A program made the position numbers and the translations under genes. This document shows, in pieces, positions 1 to 6,917 of a stretch of 10,469 nucleotides of DNA. The notes beneath the pieces are model-generated. The model did not search any database, was not told the DNA's origin, and was given only the letters and a program-made list of their open reading frames with translations. Position 1 is the first letter of the stretch, and the number at the start of each line of letters is the position of its first letter. The stretch comes from Pavlovales sp. CCMP2436 (lineage: Eukaryota > Haptophyta > Pavlovophyceae > Pavlovales). The stretch lies in the NCBI GenBank assembly GCA_026770615.1, contig MU631334.1:298740-309208 (forward strand), given 5' to 3'.

Positions 1-420
1 GGGGGGGGGGAGGGGGAGGGAGTGGGTGGGTCGTAAAATTATAGACTGCGAGGTCCACCCAAAGTAAAAGCAGGGAAGGAGTGAAAGTGCGAGAAAAAAA
101 AAATGCGGCCTCACCAAGAGAGAAAGGGTGCACCTTGCCCATAGCTGCGAGGTGGCGCCCTTTTCCGCCGTCAGCCGGGTTCGGTGTGAAGATGCACCAG
201 GCGCACCTAATCTTTCCAAACGGATTTTGGCAGTAGTTCCCCGCTAGGCCTGGAGAAATAGGGGGTGGATGGTGTGGGGATGGTGGTGGGGGGGTTGAAG
301 AGAGGGGAGTGAGGAGGGGGCATAAACAATCACCGCTTTTTAAATTAGCCTGAAACGTCACTTGCAGAGAGACAAATAAAATTTCAGGAATAACAAATGT
401 GTCTGATACACAATGTTCGC
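1..420. other. G-rich and mixed non-coding DNA, no gene seen
   Basis: Opens with a G run and G-rich DNA (1-31), with more G-rich DNA at 263-320. An imperfect hairpin is possible between AAGGGTGCACC (125) and GGTGGCGCCCTT (152). No open frame of note and no known motif. Confidence 0.6.
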
Positions 421-584
421 TACCTGCGTTTAGGAATTTTGCCTTTTCGGCCCTGGTCCACGCTCTGCACGCGTGCGCCCACACCGTTACATTCACCGCG
501 CCCCAATAGTCTGTAACGCCATTGGAGGGGGGAGTGACGGGGAGAGGGGGGAGGATGGGAATAGGAGCGATGATGAAGATGATG

Positions 585-607
585 ATTCTCATTCTCATTC
601 TCATTCA
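585..607. repeat. CATTCT hexamer run
   Basis: ATTCTC repeated about four times; on the minus strand it would read Asn-Glu repeats. AT-rich low-complexity DNA follows to about 710. Confidence 0.8.
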
Positions 608-770
608 CAGAGTATCCTAGTATTGGTATTATTGATGTATACTTCTTAGTATTGATATTATTCGTATTCTCATTATAATCATAATTATAATCACAATTAG
701 AAAAGAAAGAAACATGACCATGTCTGCTTCGTACCTGGAGGCGCTTCGGTGGCGTGGGTATTGGCGCCAT

Positions 771-788
771 GGGGTTGGGGTTGGGGTT
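771..788. repeat. (GGGGTT)3
   Basis: Three exact GGGGTT units, a telomere-like and G-quadruplex-prone motif standing alone in non-telomeric DNA. Confidence 0.8.
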
Positions 789-835
789 AAAGTTGGGCTG
801 AATGTAGCACCAGGCACACCAGCCCATCGCGCCTA

Positions 836-1195
836 GTAGTAATAAAATTGATTATTTATATCATTATTACTACTACTATTATTTTTTTTTTATTTTTTTT
901 TAGTATTATTAATATTATTGATGTGTAAGTAGCCGATTTTGTAAGAAAAAAACTAAAATCTGCACTATGACTATCACCATCACTATCACTATGCCTTTTA
1001 CTATTACAATTATGATTACTACTACTACTACTACTACTACTACTATTATTACTACCACCACTACTACTACTACTACTATTATCATTATTATCATCATTAT
1101 CATCATTATTATCATTATCATCATCATTATCATTATTATCACATTATCATATTATCATCATGATTATCATGATTATCATCATTGTTATTATTAGT
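836..1195. repeat. Trinucleotide microsatellite block (ACT/ATT/ATC)
   Basis: ATT and ACT runs with poly-T (836-945), then ACT-rich 1018-1077 and ATC/ATT-rich 1078-1195, changing composition step by step. Open frames here are homopolymeric peptides and not genes. Confidence 0.9.
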
Positions 1196-1221
1196 ATTAC
1201 GTGCGGAGCTTGGCGGGCTGC

Positions 1222-1516
1222 GGCAGGAGTTGTGGGCGCCGAGGCCAGCAGCCATCAAACCTGTCGGGGATAAGTGTGGGTTGTGGTTAGGATTGGGCGG
1301 GCCTGGTAGTGATAATTACAGTCTTTATTCCGCTCGTTCGACCTCTCATCGACGTCGGTTCATAACGACGTCACGTTTGCAAGTGAACTTTAATAATGTT
1401 AAGTTATAAGTAGAATAGGCAGGAGTTGTGCGCACACAGACCGGCAGCCATCAGAGCTGTTGGGGGTTAAGGGTGGGGTTGTGGTTAAAGATTGGGTGGG
1501 ACCGGTGGTGATGATT
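1222..1516. repeat. Tandem duplication with period 196 bp
   Basis: GGCAGGAGTTGTG with CAGCCATCA, GTGG...GGGTTGTGGTTA and TGATTATAG-type sequence occurs from 1222 and again from 1418. A weak third start (AACATGAATTGTACGC) is at about 1712. Family A copy 1 lies between the first two copies. Confidence 0.75.
1324..1390 (+). repeat. Dispersed repeat family A (TTTATTCCGCTC), copy 1
   Basis: Consensus parts TTTATTCCGCTC, CTCTCATCG, CGTCGGTTCATAACGACG, TCAC and TTTGCAAGTGAA are in order. All four copies in the window are in the same orientation. Confidence 0.75.
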
Positions 1517-1533
1517 ATAGTCATTATTATGAT

Positions 1534-1592
1534 TAGCGGCTCAGCATGGTTCAACAGGTGGTGCCCACTCGCAGACTTGGTCGACGTCAGAC
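1534..1592 (+). mobile_element. Family B short element, copy 1
   Basis: Same length (59 bp) and same ends as the copy at 7442-7500, from TAGCGGCTCAGCATGG to GACGTCAGAC, with about six internal differences. Shared ends confirm the element's borders. No flanking direct repeat is visible here, so this copy is older or arrived by another route. Confidence 0.7.
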
Positions 1593-1826
1593 ATCAGTCC
1601 TGGTAGCAGGGGTGGTAAGTGAGGTTGGTGTGCAGATGCCACAGGCTCTCCCCCCCCGCCCCCCCCCCACACACAATGTCTACGTCCATTTTAAACGTGT
1701 TAAGTAGAATAAACATGAATTGTACGCACCCATCAGACCTACAGCTTACTTACCTTCACTAATATGTTGTTTTATGATGTCCCTTTTACCGCCGGGAGTG
1801 CAGTCTCTGCGCCCAGGAAGCCCTGG

Positions 1827-1884
1827 GTGTCAGCGTCTGAACGTCACTCTGTTGAGCTTTAGCGTCACCTTGCGGTGGTACCAA
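1827..1884 (-). repeat. Inverted copy of the CAGCGTCTGA module
   Basis: Opposite orientation to 3331-3390, with about 35 of the first 40 bases shared. Both encode a CQRLxVTLLSFS-like peptide in one frame, but flanking frames are not coding, so the match is a DNA repeat. Confidence 0.7.
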
Positions 1885-1936
1885 AGCGCCGACAGAGCTC
1901 CGAGTAGGCGATAAATCAAACTAACCTTTACTAGAT

Positions 1937-2211
1937 ATGAGTAGTAAACTAGCTTTATTTGTCACATGTGTATGTCATGCCCGTGCGCCTTCGGGCTGCA
2001 AGTCGGGGGACGTTAAAAAGAAAAAAAGACAATAAAATAAAATAAAAAGTGACCGGGATCAAACGGGTCGAAGAGTGCGTTTGGCTTGCGGGGCTTTGCA
2101 CGCATTAAGCATGAATAAGTAAAAATCTAATTCATTGAGAACAGCTTACAGCATCTAATTATGAGTAGTAAACTGGTTTTAGTTTGCGCATGTGTCGGAA
2201 GGCGTTAAAGA

Positions 2212-2255
<44 letters not shown>

Positions 2256-2310
2256 GTGATCTTACGGGTCGAAGAGTGCTTTTGACTTGCGGGGCCTCGC
2301 AGGTTTCCAC
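1937..2310. repeat. Tandem duplication of about 220 bp with swapped A-rich and T-rich tracts
   Basis: ATGAGTAGTAAACT begins at 1937 and at 2161; ACGGGTCGAAGAGTGC occurs at 2064 and 2265, each followed by TTGCGGGGC. Between these anchors the first copy has an A-rich tract (2015-2048) and the second a 37-base poly-T (2216-2252). Confidence 0.8.
2216..2252. repeat. Poly-T tract of 37 bases
   Basis: Uninterrupted run of T. On the minus strand it is poly-A, as left by a reverse-transcribed RNA, but no element border can be defined. Confidence 0.95.
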
Positions 2311-2337
2311 CACTGTCCCTTGGCCTCTACTGGCCCC

Positions 2338-2490
2338 CGTTGAGCTGTTTGCTGCGCCTGCGTTTTCTTCGTCGACAACAAATAAGAATTATCTTGTGTA
2401 AGACTACTAGTTTTGACCAAAAAAATCAGACCCGGACAATAATTAGGCCTATGATGCGTCCCGTTGAGCTACTTGCTGCGCCTGCGTCAG
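2338..2490. repeat. Short direct repeat GTTGAGCT..TTGCTGCGCCTGCGT
   Basis: Occurs from 2338 and from 2463 with two or three differences. Between them is AT-rich DNA without features. Confidence 0.65.
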
Positions 2491-2745
2491 GTTTAGGGTT
2501 ATGTTTGTTGGGGTTGTGTTGTTACTAGGTGTTGGGGTTGGGTTATGATTAGGGTTAGGTTTGTTAGGGTTGTGGTGTTGTCAGGTAAGGGTTCGGGGTT
2601 TGTTTCTACGGCGTGATTGAAAGCCACAGCTAGCAACAAATCATAATAACATTACCTCCCAGGCCATGCGCTTCCTTCATTTTCGCTTGCGTTATAACTA
2701 GGGCTAGATTTGGGGCTAGATTAGGATTAGGGTTGGGTCTAGGGT
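2488..2745. repeat. Degenerate telomere-like (TTAGGG/TTGGGG) DNA
   Basis: GTTTAGGG, TTGGGGTTG, GATTAGGGTTAGG, TTAGGGTTG and, after a break, GGGCTAGATT, GGATTAGGGTTGGG recur at 2488-2610 and 2699-2745, always G-rich on the plus strand. Confidence 0.6.
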
Positions 2746-2900
2746 ATCGGACAGGCTTACCTCCCAGGCCGGTAAATAGCGTCCGTCAGAGAACACCATA
2801 GTATATATCATGGCTTCTACCTCGTAATTAATCAACATATAGAGAATTTACATATGCAGCTACTGTCGGTGCCTATCGGACAGGCTTACCTCTCAGGCCG
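2652..2900. repeat. Direct repeats of ACAGGCTTACCTCCCAGGCC
   Basis: Two strong copies with TATCGG before them (2745-2771 and 2874-2900) and one partial copy (2652-2665). Spacing is about 129 and 93-100 bp. Confidence 0.75.
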
Positions 2901-2991
2901 TCGCTTAAAGCGCCTCGTTCGCTGCGAGGTACGCGTGCGCCTCCGTCCAGTCCGAGCACGTCTGATTATGAGTCTTATTGTTATTGTTATT

Positions 2992-2993
<2 letters not shown>

Positions 2994-3047
<54 letters not shown>
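2994..3047. repeat. (TC)n microsatellite
   Basis: About 26 uninterrupted TC units, followed by TATCTC decay. Confidence 0.95.
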
Positions 3048-3053
<6 letters not shown>

Positions 3054-3090
3054 TAATCTATTTATTTCTTAATACATATACATATTAATC

Positions 3091-3116
3091 GATAGAGATA
3101 GATAGATAGATAGATA
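3091..3116. repeat. GATA tetranucleotide run
   Basis: GATAGAGATAGATAGATAGA and onward, about six units. Confidence 0.9.
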
Positions 3117-3330
3117 TACATATCCATGTATATATCTGTACGCGTGCGCCTCCGTCCACTCCGAACAAGCCTGATCATGGTGTTATTGTTGTTATTGGTA
3201 TTCTCATTTGCTATTTAGAAAACTTCTGATTATTGTGATTGGTAGCGTTAGTGTTATTGTTATTATTGTTATTATAATTCAATACGAACATGAAAATGAA
3301 TATGAATATTCTAAGGACTAGTCTTATCAA

Positions 3331-3390
3331 TACCTGGCCGCGCGCCGTGGCGCTGAAACTCAAAAGAGTGACGCTCAGACGCTGACACAC
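3331..3390 (+). repeat. Dispersed module TACCTGGCCGCG / CAGCGTCTGA, copy 1
   Basis: As a reverse complement this segment reads GTCAGCGTCTGAGCGTCACT and continues through CTTTTGAGTTTCAGCG; the plus-strand segment 1827-1884 reads almost the same. A third, shorter copy is at 3551-3600 in the same orientation as this one. Confidence 0.7.
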
Positions 3391-3465
3391 GAAAGCCATC
3401 TGGACGCAGAAACTACGCCCAAGGCGGTAGAAGTGGTATCACAACATAACATAACATATGCATAA

Positions 3466-3536
3466 TTTATTCCGCTCGAGTCCTCTCATCGTCGTCGGTT
3501 TATCACGATGTCACTTTTGCAAATGAATCCGCCGTG
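3466..3536 (+). repeat. Dispersed repeat family A, copy 2
   Basis: Carries TTTATTCCGCTCGAGTCC to TGAATCCGCCGTG, with two changes in the central hairpin (TTTATCACGATG). It is followed by ATCGGTACCTTGCCGCG (3545-3561), which belongs to a neighbouring module also seen at 3331. Confidence 0.8.
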
Positions 3537-3550
3537 AAACATATTATCGG

Positions 3551-3600
3551 TACCTTGCCGCGTGCCGTGCTGCTGACTCTCCCGCGGTAGTCAGAGGCGT
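3551..3600 (+). repeat. Dispersed module TACCTTGCCGCG, short copy
   Basis: TACCTTGCCGCGTGCCGTG and CTGCTGACTC align to 3331 onwards. It directly follows family A copy 2 and directly precedes the hexamer array, so family A and this module may be one longer element. Confidence 0.55.
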
Positions 3601-3616
3601 CCTTTTCAGAAAAAAA

Positions 3617-3800
3617 TATGAAGATGAAGATGAAGATGAAGATGAAGATGAAGATGAAGATGAAGGTGAATATGAATATGAATATGAATATGAATATGAA
3701 TATGAATATGAAGGTGAAGATGAAGATGAAGATGAAGATGAAGATGAAGATGAAGATGAAGATGAAGATGAAGATGAAGATGATGATGAAGATGAAGATT
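3617..3800. repeat. Hexamer array (ATGAAG)n-(ATGAAT)n-(ATGAAG)n
   Basis: ATGAAG units, then ATGAAT units at about 3668-3708, then ATGAAG units again to about 3800. The central block is set off at both sides by a GGTGAA variant unit. All frames are open through it, giving Met-Lys, Ile-Phe or Ser-only peptides; none is a credible protein. Confidence 0.95.
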
Positions 3801-4063
3801 GCAATCTGTCTGACTTCTGAGGTTTCAATTTTTTTAACGATAATTGTGGCGGAAGTTATCAAAATATATGTATAGCGGCTCTAATTAGAATACGCACTCT
3901 ATAACCGGGGAACTTGTTTTGAGTTAGCTTCGGGGTGCGATCTGGTTGGCCATTGTCGTCTTTCGCCAAAGATTTTGACTAAATATGTCGAAGGGTGGTA
4001 GAGTTTTAGCATGCGAAGGAGAAGAAATTAATGTGAGAAGTTGTCATCAAAAAAATTCTAAGG
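3801..4063. other. AT-rich spacer, nothing recognised
   Basis: No open frame of note, repeat or motif was seen. Confidence 0.5.
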
Positions 4064-4135
4064 TTTAGTCCAAAATCCGGGCTATAAATGACCAACCGCT
4101 TTTTAATTTTTAGTCCAAAATCCGGGCTTTAAATG
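4064..4135. repeat. 45-bp tandem duplication
   Basis: TTTAGTCCAAAATCCGGGCT plus TAAATGAC at 4064 and again at 4109, differing at one or two bases over 28 bp. Confidence 0.85.
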
Positions 4136-4140
4136 ACTGA

Positions 4141-4275
4141 CTGCGCCGGATTCCGTTGGAACTGAAGGCTGAGTGCACGGTCAAGCACTGCAAGCAGGAC
4201 AAGCTCTGCGCGGCCGTCTATGCTATGATCATTCAGAATGCCTTTTTAAATAATAGTTCCCTTAACGTCCCCTGA
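4141..4275 (+). pseudogene. Coding-like fragment with Cys/Lys-rich peptide, possible exon relic
   Basis: Open between TGA at 4138 and TGA at 4273. The middle reads ELKAECTVKHCKQDKLCAAV with G/C-ending codons (CTG AAG GCT GAG TGC ACG GTC AAG), unlike the AT-rich DNA on both sides, then falls back to AT-rich low-quality sequence after TYR-ALA-MET. There is no ATG at the start. I see no clear splice acceptor and recognise no family. It may be an exon of an unseen gene or a decayed piece of one. Confidence 0.25.
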
Positions 4276-4409
4276 TCTGCCTCGATGAAAACTTTTTTTT
4301 AAAGATAGTTTAGTCCGGACAGCCGCAAATAGTTTACGAAACATTTCATAGTTATATTATTATCTGCAGACCTGCGTATCGACCGTGTGTAAATATATAT
4401 TATATATAT
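4276..4409. other. AT-rich spacer, nothing recognised
   Basis: Contains short A and T runs and TATATATTATATATAT (4395-4409). No gene. Confidence 0.5.
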
Positions 4410-4431
4410 CAGTCAGACGCCAGCTTGAATC
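4410..4431 (+). repeat. 22-bp repeat, inverted partner in intron 4
   Basis: CAGTCAGACGCCAGCTTGAA plus TC is the exact reverse complement of 10148-10169. Confidence 0.8.
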
Positions 4432-4453
4432 CCTATCAGTCAATATATATATA

Positions 4454-4498
4454 TAGCGGCTCAGCATGGTTCAACAAGTGCTGTTCACTCACTGACTT
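4454..4498 (+). mobile_element. Family B short element, 3'-truncated copy
   Basis: Matches the first 45 bp of the family (TAGCGGCTCAGCATGG onwards, through CACTCACTGACTT) and then runs straight into a family C repeat (AAATATCTATAAA). The supposed B-box part is missing. Confidence 0.65.
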
Positions 4499-4605
4499 AA
4501 ATATCTATAAATACGTCCGTCCCCTGACAGGTCTCCACCGGACCCAAGTGTTGGGAAATCACTCGGATCAAGGGACCTTTACAGAGCACACGGATACCGT
4601 CCCCA
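4499..4605 (+). repeat. Dispersed repeat family C, copy 1
   Basis: Shares AAATATCTATAAA, GGTCTCC and GAGCACACGGATA-CGTC in the same order and similar spacing with 9911-10015 in intron 3. Confidence 0.55.
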
Positions 4606-4762
4606 TCGCTAAGGCTGAACAGGCACACGACAGTCGACGACTCTCTGACTGACGCGCTGACCGGCTGCTGCTGCGTCTCGCTCGTCTCAAAATGCAGCTC
4701 GTCTGCGCACATGTCGCACCTGTAGCACAAAAAACAGACAAATAACCTCCGATAGCCTGTAT
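4606..4762. other. Unassigned DNA between family C and the hairpin
   Basis: GC-moderate, with (CTG)3-like and TCGTCTC-like stretches. A minus-strand open frame here has clustered cysteines (CFLCYRCDMC) but no known finger spacing. Confidence 0.35.
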
Positions 4763-4809
4763 CCCACTGTGTGATCCTTGCCCACGAGGGGCAAGAATCA
4801 CACAGTGGG
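4763..4809. repeat. 47-bp near-perfect hairpin
   Basis: CCCACTGTGTGAT, one mismatch, CTTGCCC, a 5-base loop ACGAG, then the complementary GGGCAAG and ATCACACAGTGGG: 20 pairs with one mismatch. It stands at the edge of the GC-rich block that starts near 4830. Confidence 0.92.
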
Positions 4810-4832
4810 GGGCTCAATAATGTGGCCCCGGT

Positions 4833-5374
4833 CTACCCCACCCCCACAGGAGGGTGGGCCTCGGGCTTAATATGTTGGGGGGTGTTTCCGAGGCATTGTT
4901 CCTCTCTCTTCTTGCGCTTTTGGCGCGCCTCTGTTGGCTGCTGGGGTGTGTGGGTCTGAGTCGCTGCTTTGGGCCGCGTGGATGAGCGCAGAGCGCGGTG
5001 GTGTGGGGCTCTGATGGCGGTCGTTCCGCTATTGCCTGTTGGGGGCCGCAGCATGTGCGACCGCCTCCGTTCCACGGGCGGCTGTTGTGTCAGGCCCCGT
5101 TCCATAGGTGGTGTGCAGGACTGACTGGCTTCCAGTGAGCGTTTATGTAAGCGCAATATGCGCGAGTGAGGCATTTGCATCTCCGTGGACCTGCTGTAAT
5201 GTGGGCGGTTGCTACCTCTGGCGCCTGCGGTGCGGTTGGGGTTGGCCTCAGTGGAAAGGCCGGTTTAGGGGTGACTGGAGTCCGCCATTGTGGTGTGGCG
5301 GGCTTAGCTCGGCTCTGTGTGCGTTCGCGTGTTGGGCTTGTTGTGGTGTCGTGTTGCGAGGCGGGCATAGTCAC
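4833..5374 (-). other. GC-rich block with two overlapping minus-strand open frames, function unknown
   Basis: Minus-strand frames at 5090-5374 and 4833-5180 overlap in different phases. They read as Pro/Thr/Arg-rich, hydrophilic sequence; the second contains a basic run RQKRKKREEQ near its end. The plus strand here is rich in G and T and the minus strand in C and A, so open frames are favoured by composition alone. It could be a frameshifted relic of a low-complexity protein gene or a transposon gag-like frame, but no diagnostic motif is visible. The rest of the block up to 5520 shows nothing else. Confidence 0.2.
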
Positions 5375-5823
5375 TATTGATGGTTCGAGAATCTGCAGCT
5401 GTTCCCATTCAGTACCGGTGGTGCGGCGGTCAGGCAGGCTTTCACTGGCGCGGTGTGCGTGTGTGCGTGGGTGGCGTGGCTACATTTGGTGCGGTGGGTG
5501 CGACCATTGTTTGTGACGCTTGAGGGGTGGCTGATGTTGGCAATCAGTTCAATTTTTCTACTTTAATATACGTATAACTAACTTCATCAGTTCCTATTTA
5601 CTTCAATGACAATTGATCAATTTTGAAACACCGCCAGCCCGAACCCCCCTTCATTGATACTTTTTTGGGTTTGTCTTGAACTCGTCTAAAATCAGATTTT
5701 CATCCGGGCTGAAGATTCACTACCGCGAGATCGCAATTTAGACCTAAATTAGCCGCATTTAAAGATGCGCAGCGCAGCCAGGCCCCGGGGGCCTGAGTCA
5801 GCCTCGCTTTGAACAGTAGCCGC
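5375..5823. other. GC-rich tail then AT-rich spacer, no gene
   Basis: G/T-rich until 5520, then AT-rich. Holds one copy of a 21-bp family D repeat (5630-5650) and a 17-bp palindrome CAGGCCCC-G-GGGGCCTG (5779-5795). Confidence 0.5.
5630..5650 (+). repeat. Family D 21-bp repeat, copy 1
   Basis: ACCGCCAGCCCGAACCCCCC plus T, preceded by TTGAAAC. Identical 21 bp at 7370-7390, also preceded by TTGAAAC. Confidence 0.85.
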
Positions 5824-6036
5824 ATGATGAGAATCGAGATGCATCCCAAATACGAAGCCCTAGTCGACCAGCAGTCGCGGCCGGCAGCGACACCACAGTC
5901 GCAGTCGCAGTCGCGCCGCTATCGCAGTCGCAGAGGCTGTCGAACCGCAGTCGCAGCGGGCAGTGACGCCGGAGATCACCGGCCAGCGGTCGACACGCTC
6001 CTCGAGCAAGATCTTCCGCGAGGGAGGAAGAGCTAG
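5824..6036 (+). CDS. Small open frame with Ser-Gln/Arg-rich region (70 aa), uncertain
   Basis: Starts MMRIEMHPKYEALVDQQSRP, then a CAGTCG hexamer run (5895-5960) gives a Gln-Ser and Arg-Ser-rich stretch, then a hydrophilic tail. The stop (TAG in GAGCTAGC) is supplied by the tandem repeat that begins at 6030. No recognised domain. The first 20 codons look plausible, the rest is repeat-driven, so this may be a gene fragment or chance. Confidence 0.22.
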   Translation: MMRIEMHPKYEALVDQQSRPAATPQSQSQSRRYRSRRGCRTAVAAGSDAGDHRPAVDTLLEQDLPRGRKS

Positions 6037-6133
6037 CGCGGGAAACAGGGTGCTAGCGGTTCGGACGAGCTAGCGCGGGAAACACGGTGCTAGCGGAAGA
6101 GCTAGCGCGGGAAACACGGTGCTAGCGGTTCGG
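6030..6133. repeat. Tandem repeat with paired GCTAGC palindromes (3 units)
   Basis: Units start at 6030, 6067 and 6099 (37, 32 and about 35 bp). Each is GA-GCTAGC, GCGGGAAACA-GGT, GCTAGC, GG, so each unit has the same 6-bp palindrome on both sides of a 14-bp centre. Confidence 0.92.
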
Positions 6134-6378
6134 CCTGTCGCCCGCGCGCTGCATCCAGAAGCGGGGCAGCCTTGGCCCTGCTGCATCACGCCTGCTCCGC
6201 CTTCACGTGAGGCATTGGAGGCGCCAGCCAGGGTACAAAAACCCTTAGGAGTAAGATCGGCGTCTTGGCAAGCTGAAAAAGGCCGTCCCGAGCAGTCGAC
6301 GAGCGCTCGCTGCCTGTCACTGCCGTGCGTCGGGCGTGCGGAGGTGGGGCTGGGCGGCGCCGTCCCTACGCGGGCTGC
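6134..6378. other. GC-rich stretch, no supported gene
   Basis: Open on both strands by composition. A plus-strand frame runs to the TAG at 6395-6397 in the left arm of the inverted repeat, ending RAASPGSK. Its codon bias is not convincing and it has no recognised domain. Confidence 0.35.
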
Positions 6379-6483
6379 GTCACCAGGATCGAAATAGAGG
6401 TTAGCCACCGGGCGAATTTCGGGCGGTTGTGTAGGTTGGCCACCGGGGCCCGGTGGCCAACCTCTTATTTCGCTCCTGGTGAC
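6379..6483. repeat. 105-bp nested inverted repeat with 31-bp perfect palindrome
   Basis: Outer arms 6379-6413 and 6448-6483 match as reverse complements at about 33 of 36 positions. Inside, 6433-6463 is a perfect palindrome (AGGTTGGCCACCGGG, one central G, then its complement). The motif GAGGTTRGCCACCGGG is thus present three times, at 6397, 6432 and reversed at 6448. The right arm carries the last six codons and stop of the minus-strand gene; the left arm carries the mirror-image SPGSK-stop on the plus strand. Confidence 0.9.
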
Positions 6484-6833
6484 CCGGGCTGCGCCTCGCA
6501 GCCCTGCGCGGGCGCGCTCGCGGCCTTTTTGAGCTTGCGCCTCGCCGCCTTGCTCATGAAGACCTTCCCGCCCTTGCCGATGCTCACGGGAGTCCCGCCT
6601 GGCGCAGGCGTGACGGCGGCGCTCTTCCTCGGCGCGCCATAGGTCGTCGAGTTCGGCACCCCGATGCTGCGCCCTTCCCGCCGTTTCTTCGCCTTGAGGT
6701 CGATCTCCGACTGCGCCTGCGCGAGCCTCTCGTTCTCGCGCCGGTCGTGCGAGGCAGTGTTGCAGAAGGCCGAGTTCACCTCGTAGCTCCCGGGCTTGGC
6801 CGCGTCACCGAGCCGCTTGTGCGCCTTCACCAT
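6465..6833 (-). CDS. Small basic protein of unknown function (122 aa)
   Basis: Single-exon frame beginning MVKAHKRLGDAAKPGSY and ending SPGAK before TAA. I do not recognise the family. Visible: a charged, helix-prone stretch RRENERLAQAQSEIDLKAKK (31-50) ending in the basic cluster KAKKRREGR (47-55), a low-complexity Pro/Gly/Ala middle (66-89), and a second basic cluster KAARRKLKK (95-103). The two clusters resemble nuclear or nucleolar targeting signals. No transmembrane segment. Codons are almost all G/C-ending as in the aminopropyltransferase exons, except the last six (TCA CCA GGA GCG AAA TAA), which belong to an inverted repeat. The ATG at 6833 has A at -3 and G at +4; an in-frame ATG at 6878 would add 15 residues encoded by an 8-bp tandem repeat. 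It could also be the last exon of a longer gene. Confidence 0.62.
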   Translation of the reverse strand: MVKAHKRLGDAAKPGSYEVNSAFCNTASHDRRENERLAQAQSEIDLKAKKRREGRSIGVPNSTTYGAPRKSAAVTPAPGGTPVSIGKGGKVFMSKAARRKLKKAASAPAQGCEAQPGSPGAK

Positions 6834-6838
6834 CGTAG

Positions 6839-6862
6839 TGCGTAGCAGCGTAGCAGCGTAGC
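6839..6862. repeat. 8-bp tandem repeat just upstream of the minus-strand gene start
   Basis: GCGTAGCA is repeated about three times. It lies within 30 bases upstream of the chosen ATG (6833), so it would be in the 5' UTR; if the ATG at 6878 is used it would be translated. Confidence 0.75.
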
Positions 6863-6917
6863 CCCCTTTGCGCAGCATCTTTTGAAAAAAGGGAATTTTA
6901 AATTCGGAGTGGCCACC

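Larger units (their letters stand above)
2930..3200. repeat. Direct duplication, period about 209 bp, around a (TC)n tract
   Basis: TACGCGTGCGCCTCCGTCCA starts at 2930 and 3139 and continues through CTGAT-ATG and TTATTGTT repeats. The dinucleotide tract lies between the copies. Confidence 0.8.

Noticed and set aside
1..11. G runs at the window start, 10381 and 10442 as assembly artefacts
   Set aside because: Possible but not decidable from sequence; the run at 10381 sits in a meaningful junction, so I did not dismiss it.
420..827. 135-residue minus-strand open frame
   Set aside because: Composed of simple-repeat peptides (Asn-Pro, Asn-Glu) and flanking sequence without codon bias.
915..1194. 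Open frames of Ile, Val and Thr runs
   Set aside because: Pure trinucleotide microsatellite.
3503..3875. Open frames of Ile-Phe, Ser-only and Met-Lys repeats
   Set aside because: They are translations of the hexamer array and open in every frame.
4763..4809. Bacterial-type terminator
   Set aside because: The window is eukaryotic and no T run follows the stem.
4568..4817. Cys-rich minus-strand frame as a zinc finger
   Set aside because: Cysteine spacing fits no known finger, and the frame crosses a hairpin and a dispersed repeat.
5380..5400. GGTTCGAGAATC as a tRNA T-arm or B box
   Set aside because: Flanking bases do not form the 5-bp stem and no cloverleaf could be drawn.
6030..6133. CRISPR array
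   Set aside because: Only three adjacent units with almost no spacers, in a eukaryotic context.
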